Translations under genes and position numbers: made by a program | The notes under the pieces: generated by a model | What the model was told of the DNA's origin: nothing | Seen by the model: the letters and a program-made list of their open reading frames with translations, nothing else | Database searches by the model: none | Part shown: positions 43,063 to 52,829 of the stretch, in pieces | Numbering within the stretch: the first letter of the stretch is position 1 | Layout: the number at the start of each line of letters is the position of its first letter | Assembly: GCF_011927765.1 (NCBI RefSeq) | Contig: NZ_JAATJG010000005.1 | Coordinates: 186,001-250,000, forward strand | Length of the DNA: 64,000 bases | Direction of reading: 5' to 3' | Origin: Wenyingzhuangia aestuarii | GTDB lineage: Bacteria; Bacteroidota; Bacteroidia; Flavobacteriales; Flavobacteriaceae

Positions 43063-44211
43063 ATGGATCTTAATTATTACACAAACCTTACTAATAATAA
43101 TACTGATTTAGTCAGCTTGCTAAAATCCCCTAATCTATTTAGCAAAGCTCCTAATACTTGGCATGTAATAGTGGTAGATGTGCAAAACTCTACAGGAGCT
43201 GTATCTAACGGAAATCACCATCAGGTAAACTTAACAGCTACTGGAGCTATAATTTCTGTATTAAACACCATTAGAAAAGAAAAGTTAAACATTACAATTC
43301 CCTATTTTTTTGGAGGAGACGGAGCTACGTTTATCATTCCAAACCTCCTTTTAAACAAACTACTTTCTATTCTTAATAACTATAGAATCCATATTAAAGA
43401 AAGTACATCATTAACATTAAGAGTTGGCAGTGTTTCTATTGATGAACTAGCCAATAAAGGACACAAAATAAATATTGCTAAACAAAAATTAACACCTCAG
43501 CTAACCATTCCAATTATTTTGGGTGATGGACTTAAAATTGCAGAAAAAATTATCAAACAAAAATTTGTAGAACCCTCTCCTAAAAAACTAAAAGAAGAGC
43601 TTATTAATTTAGAAGGAATGGAATGTAGATGGAAAGAAATTACTCCGCCCAAAACATCTAAAAAAATAGTTTGTTTGTTAATTGATTGTATTGTTACAGA
43701 AGAACAACAAACTGTTTATGCTAGTATTCTTAGCAAAATGAATACCCTCTTTGGAGACTTTACAGAAAGACAACCTATTTCTCCTTCTAAAATGAAGTTA
43801 GATTACAGTGTCTATAAAATTTGGAAAGAAATGAAGGTTCGTTTGGTAAAAAAGGACATTTCTTTTATTTGTAAAAACTGGTTAATTACCCTTTTGGGAA
43901 AATATTATTTTAATTTTTCTAAAGAAGGAAAACAATACCTAAATCAAATTAGTCAACTATCGCATACCTTTATGTTAGATGGTAGTATTAATACCATTTT
44001 TACGGCTACAGAATCTAAAATAAACCTATTTATAGAGTATTTAAATCAGTTAGAAAAAGAGAAAAAAATTATTTATGGAATACATATTACCCACTCATCT
44101 ATTATGTCTTGTTATGTTATAGATCGTAAAACAAAACACGCTCACTTTATTGATGGGACTGAAGGAGGCTACACTTCTGCAGCAAAAATGTTAAAGCAAA
44201 AATTAAAATAA
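43063..44211 (+). CDS. DUF3095 family protein, divergent adenylate-cyclase-like
   Basis: 382 aa cytoplasmic protein of the DUF3095 family. The N-terminal part resembles a class III nucleotidyl cyclase fold: VIVVDVQNSTGAVSNGNHHQ places Asp39 and FFGGDGATFIIP places Asp86 where the two metal-binding aspartates of cyclases sit, 47 residues apart. The C-terminal third (about 260-382) is helical and ends with HFIDGTEGGYTSAAKMLK. Cyclase activity has not been shown as far as I know, and the substrate-specifying residues cannot be judged by eye. A one-mismatch -7 element (TATATTTA, 43050-43057) ends 5 nt before the ATG, so it may have its own start in addition to read-through from the PPOX gene. Confidence 0.8.
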   Translation: MDLNYYTNLTNNNTDLVSLLKSPNLFSKAPNTWHVIVVDVQNSTGAVSNGNHHQVNLTATGAIISVLNTIRKEKLNITIPYFFGGDGATFIIPNLLLNKLLSILNNYRIHIKESTSLTLRVGSVSIDELANKGHKINIAKQKLTPQLTIPIILGDGLKIAEKIIKQKFVEPSPKKLKEELINLEGMECRWKEITPPKTSKKIVCLLIDCIVTEEQQTVYASILSKMNTLFGDFTERQPISPSKMKLDYSVYKIWKEMKVRLVKKDISFICKNWLITLLGKYYFNFSKEGKQYLNQISQLSHTFMLDGSINTIFTATESKINLFIEYLNQLEKEKKIIYGIHITHSSIMSCYVIDRKTKHAHFIDGTEGGYTSAAKMLKQKLK

Positions 44212-44307
44212 TCTCTTGCACATTTGTATTAGTACACAAACCTACCGTATTCCTAAAACATCTATAATTACTATAAGTTAGACATCTAATATGTTAACAA
44301 TTTATAT

Positions 44308-45186
44308 ATGGTAAAAATAGTCTCTTCTTTAATGTTCATTGCTATATGCTCATTAAATCAAACAACAAATGCACAAGCAACATCACCTTACTTTTTAAAA
44401 GATCAAGATCCTAAGCCAAACTCTAAGAGTTGGGTAGCTGTAGAAAATATGTCTGATGATTTTGATGCTAAAAAATTAAATAAAAACAAATGGCAAAGCA
44501 ATCCTATTGGCAATGGTTGGATGTGGGATGGTAGACCACCTGGTTTATTTAAAGCAGAAAATGTAACCTTAAAAAAAGGAAACATGAATGTTACGGTTAG
44601 TGCCTTAAAAAAACCAGTACATAAAAACAATAAAACATTTAACTATCAAGGAGCTATTGTAAGATCTATATACCCTGCAGAGGTTGGTTACTATATAGAA
44701 TGTAAAATGAAAGCCAATGCAACAGTAATGTCTTCTACTTTTTGGTTAATGACCAAATACAATTGTGAAAAAAAACAAGAACTAGACATTCAAGAATGTG
44801 TAGGTAGATTAACAGACAAAACAGAAAGTTGGGCTAAAAACTGGGATGGAATATATCATTCTAACGCTATACATAGAACAACAAAATGTCATCCAAAAAG
44901 TGAAAGAGTACAAAAAATGGTGTTAACAGAAACTAAAAACCACGAACGTTTTTACGTGTATGGAGCTTGGTGGAAATCGCCAACAGAAATATTATTCTAT
45001 TTAGATGGAAAATACACTTACACATTAAACCCTACCGTTACTTGGGATGTACCTGCCTATATTCAAATGGCTATTGAAACTTATGACTGGAATCCTGTTC
45101 CAGAAGATGGGGGCTTGGTTAAAAGCGGTTCTAAAGAACAAAGAACTACACAATATGATTGGGTACGAACTTGGAAATTAAACTAA
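44308..45186 (+). CDS. GH16 beta-agarase/porphyranase-like endoglycosidase
   Basis: 292 aa secreted glycoside hydrolase family 16 protein with signal peptide MVKIVSSLMFIAICS... (cleavage near NAQ, residue 23). The catalytic motif ELDIQE gives nucleophile Glu158, assisting Asp160 and acid/base Glu163. RFYVYGAWWKSPTEILFYLD and AIETYDWNPVPEDGG are typical of the agarase branch, so galactan (agar or porphyran) is the likely substrate. The protein ends at the catalytic domain, with no type IX C-terminal sorting domain or carbohydrate module, so it is probably periplasmic or exported by another way. There are no SusC/SusD neighbours, so this is not a polysaccharide utilisation locus. Confidence 0.85.
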   Translation: MVKIVSSLMFIAICSLNQTTNAQATSPYFLKDQDPKPNSKSWVAVENMSDDFDAKKLNKNKWQSNPIGNGWMWDGRPPGLFKAENVTLKKGNMNVTVSALKKPVHKNNKTFNYQGAIVRSIYPAEVGYYIECKMKANATVMSSTFWLMTKYNCEKKQELDIQECVGRLTDKTESWAKNWDGIYHSNAIHRTTKCHPKSERVQKMVLTETKNHERFYVYGAWWKSPTEILFYLDGKYTYTLNPTVTWDVPAYIQMAIETYDWNPVPEDGGLVKSGSKEQRTTQYDWVRTWKLN

Positions 45187-45190
45187 AATA

Positions 45191-45219
45191 AAAAGGCCAT
45201 ACAAAATGTATGGCCTTTT
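45191..45219. terminator. Bidirectional intrinsic terminator
   Basis: Stem AAAAGGCCATACA / TGTATGGCCTTTT with a 3-nt loop between the convergent GH16 and gap genes. Confidence 0.88.
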
Positions 45220-45239
45220 CTAATATTATATACTTGTTC

Positions 45240-46244
<1,005 letters not shown>

Positions 46245-46287
46245 TTATAATGTTTATTAATTTGTTTACTTAATTTGTGTATTTATC

Positions 46288-47274
46288 TTAAATACTTAAT
46301 ATATCCGCCACTCTTAACAAGTCCATGTTAATGTCGTGGTGTAATTTTACTGCTTTTTCTAAGTTAATAGCGGTAATTTCATTGTTGTTAATACCAACCA
46401 TTAGGTTAGACTGTCCACCCATTAATAAGTCTACAGCTTTTACTCCTAATCTACCAGCTAATACTCTATCAAAACATGATGGAGAACCTCCTCTTTGCAT
46501 GTGACCTAATACTGATACACGTACATCATATTCTGGCATATTTTTTTCTACGTAGTCTTTTAATTCAAAAACTCCTTTACCCGTTTTATCTCCTTCTGCA
46601 ACAACAACAATACTTGATGTTTTCCCAGATTTTTTACTATTTTCTAAAGACTCAACTAATCTTTCAATTCCTAAATTTTCTTCAGGGATTAAAATTTCTT
46701 CTGCTCCTGCTCCAATTCCTGCATTTAATGCAATAAATCCAGCATCACGTCCCATTACTTCAACAAAAAATAAACGGTTATGAGATGATGCAGTGTCTCT
46801 AATTTTATCAATAGCTTCTACAACTGTATTTAAAGCAGTATCGTATCCTAATGTAAATTGAGTTCCGTATATATCATTATCAATAGTACCAGGAATTCCA
46901 ATTACAGGAACTTTAAATTCTTTATTAAAGATCATCCCTCCTGTAAAAGAACCATCACCTCCAATAACGATTAAAGCATTTAATCCATTAGCTTTAAAAT
47001 TAGCATATGCTTTTTCTCTACCTTCTGGTGTTCTAAATTCTTTAGAACGTGCTGTTTGTAAAAAAGTTCCTCCTCTACTAATAGTGTTTCTAACACTTCT
47101 AGAGTCTAAAGGAATTAAATCATTGTCGATTAACCCTTGGTAGCCTCTTAAAACTCCCATACACTCTATATTGTTAAATACACAGGCTCTTACAACAGCT
47201 CTTACTGCTGCGTTCATCCCTGGTGAATCACCACCAGAAGTCATTACAGCTATTTTAGTTACTTTAGTACTCAT
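46288..47274 (-). CDS. pfkA: ATP-dependent 6-phosphofructokinase
   Basis: Glycolytic kinase converting fructose 6-phosphate to fructose 1,6-bisphosphate, 328 aa. Group A PfkA motifs are present: MTSGGDSPGMNAAVRAVVR for ATP, GGDGSFTGG, the catalytic IPGTIDNDIYGT, and VEVMGRDAGFIALNAG for fructose 6-phosphate. The Gly in GGDGS favours ATP over pyrophosphate as phosphoryl donor. No exact -7 element was found in the 152-bp gap upstream, but an 8-bp palindrome CGATATCG lies at 47349-47356. Confidence 0.96.
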   Translation of the reverse strand: MSTKVTKIAVMTSGGDSPGMNAAVRAVVRACVFNNIECMGVLRGYQGLIDNDLIPLDSRSVRNTISRGGTFLQTARSKEFRTPEGREKAYANFKANGLNALIVIGGDGSFTGGMIFNKEFKVPVIGIPGTIDNDIYGTQFTLGYDTALNTVVEAIDKIRDTASSHNRLFFVEVMGRDAGFIALNAGIGAGAEEILIPEENLGIERLVESLENSKKSGKTSSIVVVAEGDKTGKGVFELKDYVEKNMPEYDVRVSVLGHMQRGGSPSCFDRVLAGRLGVKAVDLLMGGQSNLMVGINNNEITAINLEKAVKLHHDINMDLLRVADILSI

Positions 47275-47426
47275 GTTCTTATTTTATAATGCATAAAAGT
47301 AATAATATTTAACGTCCTAATTCTGTGTAGAACTTTTATATACGAAAACGATATCGACTATTTTTTAATTTCTTAAAATAAAAATAGTCAAAAAAAAAGT
47401 TTTACAGGACACTAAGTATTTTAATA

Positions 47427-48335
47427 TTAGCTCCAAAGATGTTTTGGATAAACTCCTTGTTTTTTTAGTTCTTTTATAGCTTTTGTAACCACAGGTTTGT
47501 CTTCTGCATAGGTTACTCCGTACCACTTAGCATCTGATTTTAATACCGTTACAACACCTTTTCCTGATTGAATTACATTGTTAACCACAGTAGGTATAAA
47601 AAACTCACTTTTTAACTCCGCAGATCTTTCTTTCATAAAATCTACAAAATCAGTTTCCAAGGCTTCTAAAAACTTAGGTGTAAATCCCCAAAAGTTCATA
47701 GAGACAGTAGTATTATTATCCATTACCACTAAATTCTCTTCATCGTCTTTTCTGTATATTTTATCTTCTATTTTTTCTATATGAGTTCTCTCTACCACAT
47801 CTGTTAGTTCTTGCTTCTTGTTAACATAACATTGTCCTCTAGAAACATATCCATTTTCAGATATTGTTTTGTCTAAGTTAAAACCAACCATACACATATT
47901 ATGTGAATCTTTATCTAACTTAGCTAACTCCCCTATAATTGTTTGAAAAGCTTCTCTGCTATAAAAATCATCACCATTAATTACCACAAAGTTGTCTTTT
48001 ACAACTCCTTTGGTAACTAATAAAGCATGCCCTGTTCCCCAAGGTTTTTTTCTTTCTGGATCTATAGGATATCCAGACGGAACTTTGTCTAATTCTTGGC
48101 AAACATATGCAACTTCTATTTTGCCTTTTAACTTGGCATCAAACTTATCTTTAAACTGATCTATAAACTCTTCTCTTACAATAAAAACTACTTTTTTAAA
48201 ACCTGCTTCAATAGCATCGTATAAAGAAAAATCAATAATAGTGTCTCCTTCATCAGACATGGTATCCATTTGTTTTAATCCTCCGTAACGGCTTCCCATT
48301 CCTGCTGCTAAAACCACTAATGTATATGTATTCAT
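47427..48335 (-). CDS. Sugar-phosphate nucleotidyltransferase
   Basis: 302 aa enzyme of the NTP-transferase family: YTLVVLAAGMGSRYGGLKQM holds the nucleotide-binding GxGxRxG..K signature, and VVINGDDFYSREAFQ the metal-binding aspartates. It has a MobA/GalU-like single Rossmann domain without a hexapeptide acyltransferase tail. The sugar and nucleotide are not predictable by eye; a UTP- or CTP-dependent sugar-1-phosphate transfer is likely. It follows tamB after 72 bp and precedes pfkA by 152 bp on the same strand. Confidence 0.85.
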   Translation of the reverse strand: MNTYTLVVLAAGMGSRYGGLKQMDTMSDEGDTIIDFSLYDAIEAGFKKVVFIVREEFIDQFKDKFDAKLKGKIEVAYVCQELDKVPSGYPIDPERKKPWGTGHALLVTKGVVKDNFVVINGDDFYSREAFQTIIGELAKLDKDSHNMCMVGFNLDKTISENGYVSRGQCYVNKKQELTDVVERTHIEKIEDKIYRKDDEENLVVMDNNTTVSMNFWGFTPKFLEALETDFVDFMKERSAELKSEFFIPTVVNNVIQSGKGVVTVLKSDAKWYGVTYAEDKPVVTKAIKELKKQGVYPKHLWS

Positions 48336-48407
48336 TTTAATTGTTTTAATGTAATTGATTGTAAAAATAGTTTTTTATTCTAGTATTCAAAGATTGCTCT
48401 TTATTAA

Positions 48408-51400
48408 TTAATCATCAACGATAACTGTTTCTTCTTCTTTAAGAGCTTTGTCTTTTGATTTTATTCTTAATTTCTGAAGCATTTCTTTTAGGTTGTTAAA
48501 GTCTATTTGATAGTTTAAACCAATTCCTTGTGTATAACCTTGTTCTTCTTCGGAATATTGAATTTCGTTTTGTCTGTTAAAAACAGAAGATCTTAGACTT
48601 CCATCTTTATTTAGTAAAAACTCTACTTTAACCTCTCCTACTACTGCTGATTGGGTTTTGGTTCCTACAGGTACTCCTAATTTTCCGTTGATTAGAATTC
48701 TATCGTTAATTTCTGTTTCTACACCAATATCTATCTGATTGTCGATTGCTAAATCTTCTACTTCTGATGTTTCTCCTGCTGTATATCCAAAGTTAAACTG
48801 AAGTTTACCTCCGTCTTTGTTAAAAATATCGGTTACTGCGTTAGATATTAATTCTGAGGTTGTGTTTGATAAAACAGCACTTGTATTATTTAAACTGTTC
48901 TCATCAAAAAATGATTTAGAAACTAGTAAAGAGAAAAACTGTCTCATTTTAGAATTCTCATCAATATTTAATTTAAAATCTAACTCTGATGCTACGGTAG
49001 AACTTGCATTTGGAATTTCAATCATAAAATCCTGATTAGAATCAAACAATTCCCCTGTTACGTGAGTTACCAAATCAACTTCTATTTTTCTGTTAACCAC
49101 CAAGTTTTCTAGCAATACTTTTGGGTTGGCTTTTACACTGTGAACGGCTTCTATATTTAATTCTGCTTTGTATGGATCTCCATTCCAAGAAACAGTTCCT
49201 CCTCTTTGCACAATAAAAGGTTTGTTTACAATTCCTCCATATTTAAAATTATAAAGTCCTTCATCTACTATTAAATCTCCATACATTTTAAGATTAAAAT
49301 ATCTATCAATGTCTATTAACAATCTACCATCTGCTCTACCTTGTAAAGAACTTCCAGAGGTTTGATCTATTACTACTTCTCCTAAAGCATCTTTGGTAAT
49401 GTCTAAATTTAAAACCACACTAATTCCGCCTAAAGTTCCAGAAACATCATCCTCTTCATTATCGTTATCAGAGTCTGTTTCTACTTCTTTAAAATAAATA
49501 AACCTGTTGGTTTCAACTTGTTTAACATCGCTAATTGGCAAAACAAATTTGGTGTTTTCTAAAGTTCTTCCAGTAACATTAATTGCCAAATTAGAGGTAA
49601 GCCCTTTTATGGTTGCAAATCCATCCATAAAACCGGTACCGTAATATTTAGAATCTTCTTGTTGTTCGGTATTCATTACTAGTAAATTTCTAGTATCTAC
49701 TCTTAAATCTAAATTCCAATTATTATACTTATCGTAATCTATTCTACCTTTTAAACTTCCTTTTGTTTTGTATAGATTATCTTGTAGGTTTATGTTTTTA
49801 AAAACAAAAGATTTTCCTTCTAAATTTACCCTAGTATCTCCTGTAAAATTATAATTGGTGTTTAAATAAGGAAACTTTAATCCGGCATTTGTTAGGTCTA
49901 TAAACCCAACGGTATTAAAATCGTTTATTTGTCCAGAAACTTTAAAATTTCCTTTTGCTTGCCCTCTAATTGCAGACAATACATTTCTACCCAAAGGACT
50001 TAAGGAACTTAGTTTTAAATTATTTAAAACCACATTTAACTCCATTTGAGATTGTAAAAAATCTGTTTCGTTTACAATAATTTCTCCTGCAGCATCTATA
50101 TTTTGAGTTTTGTTGTTAGATATATTAAAGTTTAAATCATAACCTAATGGTTTTCCGCTAGGCTTAATACTGGTTTTCATTAAACCGTAATCCACTCCAT
50201 TAATTTTTAGTTTTCTGACGACCAAATTCCCATCGGGTTTAAGTAATGTGTTTTTCTCTCTAAAAAAAACTTCTCCACTAGCAATTCCACCTACTTTTAA
50301 ACTATCAATTCCTGGTAGTACTTCTGCCAAATTTATATTTTTAAGAGCTAGTCTTAAATTTTTAGAGTGTCCTTTTTTAATACTACCATCAAAATCAAAC
50401 TCTTGATTTTTATTTGCAAAAGATATTCCGTTAAAATACCATTCTCCTGTTTTGTAATTGTAGTAAATTTTATTCTCTCTTTTTTCCTTATTAACCCAAG
50501 TAGAATTTAGGTATTTAAAATATACATTTTCTATTCCTAAGGTTAAGGCATCATTCTCTGTAGTTAAATTAAACACAGCTCTATTGTCTATTTTATCGGT
50601 ATTAAAATTAGAGCGAACAAAAAGTGTATCGTTTAATTTTTTTCCTAACAACGATAAATCATCATATACCTGTTTTTTAAATCTAAATTGCTTTGCTGAT
50701 ATATTGGAATTAATCCATTGATTAGAATTGTCTAGAAAAATTCTTAAACTATCTACCTTAAAATCTTTAGAAGAGAATGACGGTGCAGAAGCATAGATTA
50801 AACCTTTGTCTCCCTCTGCATCTAATACTCCAGATATTTTTACATTCTGATTTAAGACCACTCTATTGGTGATGGATTTTAAAAACTCTGGATAAATTTC
50901 TAAACCAAAATTTAAGGTTTGATTTTTAACATTGGTTCTTACTTTTTTTCCTGGAATAAATTTATACAAAGCATTTTCTACTAATTTTTCAAAATCAGCA
51001 AAATCAAAAGCTCCTTCTACATCAAGAGTTAATAAGTTTTTAGAATCTAACGCTATGTTTTTGTTTTTTCCTTCTGATGAAAAATTTAAATCTATAGCGC
51101 TTAAAGCTAAAGTATCTGATGCTGTTTCTATACGTAAATTATCTACCAAGCCTTTAGCCAAAATACTATCTCTATTCTGAGTAATATTTATATTCCCTAC
51201 AGCCGATAAGTTTTTTTGATAAGATGCACTTTTAGGAAATAACTTAGCCAATCTTGCTTTGGTAATTTCAAAATCTAAACCATACGTTTTTTTATGAACT
51301 CCTTTATTTAAATAATCTATATTGGCTTCAAAAGACAATAAAGAATCTTTGGTAATAAAATTTGCTTTTATATCTTGATTTGCTAAACTAAGAGACAAAT

Positions 51401-52724
51401 TAGAATTAGATAGTTTTAATTGTTTGTATTGTATTTTTTTAAAGAACAAATTAGTGTTTAACAACAGATTGTTTTTAGCAATACTTCCTTTAAAATCTCC
51501 ATTAAACTCAATATCCTTAAAATCTTTAAGGTGTTTATTTTTTATAATGGCACCATGCAGTATTTTAACATCTACAGTTCTTGTGTTTTTATTTAAATGA
51601 TCTAACAAACCATTTAATTGTAGTTTACCTAAGTTTGTAACTAAGCCTCCAGTAATGACTAATTTAGATCTAGACACAAATAAATCTCCATCAAAATTTA
51701 CTAATTCTAAACCATAAAAATTGGTAGGCAAACTTTTATGATATTGATTAGGCACTACATCTGTTAAAGACTCTGGCACCAACTCTATGGCAGCATCTTT
51801 AGCTCTAAACCAAAAATCATTTCTATTTACAATGCTATTCTTTAGGGTAAAGTCTCCTATTAAATAGGTTTTATTGTCTTTAGATATAATTTTAGTTTTT
51901 TCTAAATCCAAATCATTTAAAGTTCCCGAAAGGGTACTTTTTATATCAAATGTTTTTCCGTTTTTAAAATGAGGATATATTTTATGAATATCTTTTAAAC
52001 TTAAATCGCTTTCATTAATAGTTGCATCTACATTTACTTTGGTTACAAAATCACCTAATTCTCCTGGTTTGTATTTAAAATCAACATTTAAAAATAAATC
52101 AGAATTAGTTGTGTGTATTTCTGTATTCTTAAAACTCATATTAGAAAGAGAGTAACTAAAATCCGTTTTAAGTTTGTTATAATCTATTCCGTAAACATCT
52201 ACAAATCGTAAAGAATCTGCCACAATATCTACATTAGGACCTAAAAGTCTTAAACTTGCTATTTGCCCAGAAATATGATGAAAATCTACAATAGATTTTT
52301 CATCGTTTCTTCTAACATATCTAAGATTTGATGATTTTATATTTTCAAATAACAACTCTAAAGGAGCAGTACTTTTTTTGTCTGTTTTAAATTTACTAGA
52401 AAATAAGGTTAAGCTACTTATGGTATCTCCTGTGTACAAATAATCATCTACCCAACCATTTTTAACCTCTATATTTTCAAAAGAAAGAACTTTGTTTTTT
52501 ATTTTATGGTAATCTACCAAAGCTCCTTTTAAGTTTTCTACAAATATTAAAGTATCCTGATATTGGTCTTCAATTAGTAAATCTTCTATATTAAAATTTC
52601 CAAAAGGATCTATTTTAATCTCTTTTAGTTGAAAAGAGACATTGTATTTTTCATTTAAATAATCAAAAAATTTATTTACAATTGCCGTTTGAGTTTGCCC
52701 AAATTGTAGCGCAAAAACCAGCAA
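48408..52724 (-). CDS. tamB: TamB-like translocation and assembly module / AsmA-like protein (DUF490)
   Basis: Very long inner-membrane-anchored periplasmic protein, 1438 aa from the TTG at 52724. It has the repetitive beta-rich (beta-taco) body of TamB/AsmA-like proteins and the conserved C-terminal DUF490 domain (VIDQTSGSSLQGRADGRL, IVDEGLYNFKYGGIVNKPF, and NGKLGVPVGTKTQSAVVGEV). Such proteins take part in outer-membrane protein assembly or phospholipid transport. The TTG start would cut the membrane anchor in half. The frame stays open upstream to 52823 with a good anchor (IKTIIKILAQFLIAITLLLL) but no ATG, GTG or TTG, so the true start is probably ATT at 52817 or another unusual codon. Confidence 0.88.
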   Translation of the reverse strand: MLVFALQFGQTQTAIVNKFFDYLNEKYNVSFQLKEIKIDPFGNFNIEDLLIEDQYQDTLIFVENLKGALVDYHKIKNKVLSFENIEVKNGWVDDYLYTGDTISSLTLFSSKFKTDKKSTAPLELLFENIKSSNLRYVRRNDEKSIVDFHHISGQIASLRLLGPNVDIVADSLRFVDVYGIDYNKLKTDFSYSLSNMSFKNTEIHTTNSDLFLNVDFKYKPGELGDFVTKVNVDATINESDLSLKDIHKIYPHFKNGKTFDIKSTLSGTLNDLDLEKTKIISKDNKTYLIGDFTLKNSIVNRNDFWFRAKDAAIELVPESLTDVVPNQYHKSLPTNFYGLELVNFDGDLFVSRSKLVITGGLVTNLGKLQLNGLLDHLNKNTRTVDVKILHGAIIKNKHLKDFKDIEFNGDFKGSIAKNNLLLNTNLFFKKIQYKQLKLSNSNLSLSLANQDIKANFITKDSLLSFEANIDYLNKGVHKKTYGLDFEITKARLAKLFPKSASYQKNLSAVGNINITQNRDSILAKGLVDNLRIETASDTLALSAIDLNFSSEGKNKNIALDSKNLLTLDVEGAFDFADFEKLVENALYKFIPGKKVRTNVKNQTLNFGLEIYPEFLKSITNRVVLNQNVKISGVLDAEGDKGLIYASAPSFSSKDFKVDSLRIFLDNSNQWINSNISAKQFRFKKQVYDDLSLLGKKLNDTLFVRSNFNTDKIDNRAVFNLTTENDALTLGIENVYFKYLNSTWVNKEKRENKIYYNYKTGEWYFNGISFANKNQEFDFDGSIKKGHSKNLRLALKNINLAEVLPGIDSLKVGGIASGEVFFREKNTLLKPDGNLVVRKLKINGVDYGLMKTSIKPSGKPLGYDLNFNISNNKTQNIDAAGEIIVNETDFLQSQMELNVVLNNLKLSSLSPLGRNVLSAIRGQAKGNFKVSGQINDFNTVGFIDLTNAGLKFPYLNTNYNFTGDTRVNLEGKSFVFKNINLQDNLYKTKGSLKGRIDYDKYNNWNLDLRVDTRNLLVMNTEQQEDSKYYGTGFMDGFATIKGLTSNLAINVTGRTLENTKFVLPISDVKQVETNRFIYFKEVETDSDNDNEEDDVSGTLGGISVVLNLDITKDALGEVVIDQTSGSSLQGRADGRLLIDIDRYFNLKMYGDLIVDEGLYNFKYGGIVNKPFIVQRGGTVSWNGDPYKAELNIEAVHSVKANPKVLLENLVVNRKIEVDLVTHVTGELFDSNQDFMIEIPNASSTVASELDFKLNIDENSKMRQFFSLLVSKSFFDENSLNNTSAVLSNTTSELISNAVTDIFNKDGGKLQFNFGYTAGETSEVEDLAIDNQIDIGVETEINDRILINGKLGVPVGTKTQSAVVGEVKVEFLLNKDGSLRSSVFNRQNEIQYSEEEQGYTQGIGLNYQIDFNNLKEMLQKLRIKSKDKALKEEETVIVDD

Positions 52725-52790
52725 TAACAGTAGAAGTGTTATTGCTATTAAAAACTGAGCGAGTATTTTTATTATTGTTTTTATAAACCC

Positions 52791-52798
52791 TAAATTTG
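52791..52798 (+). promoter_or_regulatory. -7 promoter element of tsaD
   Basis: TAAATTTG matches TANNTTTG exactly. The implied transcription start near 52803 leaves a leader of about 27 nt and lies within the probable 5' end of tamB. Confidence 0.55.
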
Positions 52799-52829
52799 TG
52801 CCACTAAAATAGTTAATTAAACTCTAATT

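Noticed and set aside
44308-45186. GH16 gene as the start of a polysaccharide utilisation locus
   Set aside because: No SusC/SusD, sulfatase or other glycoside hydrolase lies within the window.
46476-46736. Hydrophobic Leu/Phe-rich plus-strand frame, 86 aa
   Set aside because: Antisense to pfkA, whose motifs are unambiguous; the hydrophobicity comes from codon complementarity.
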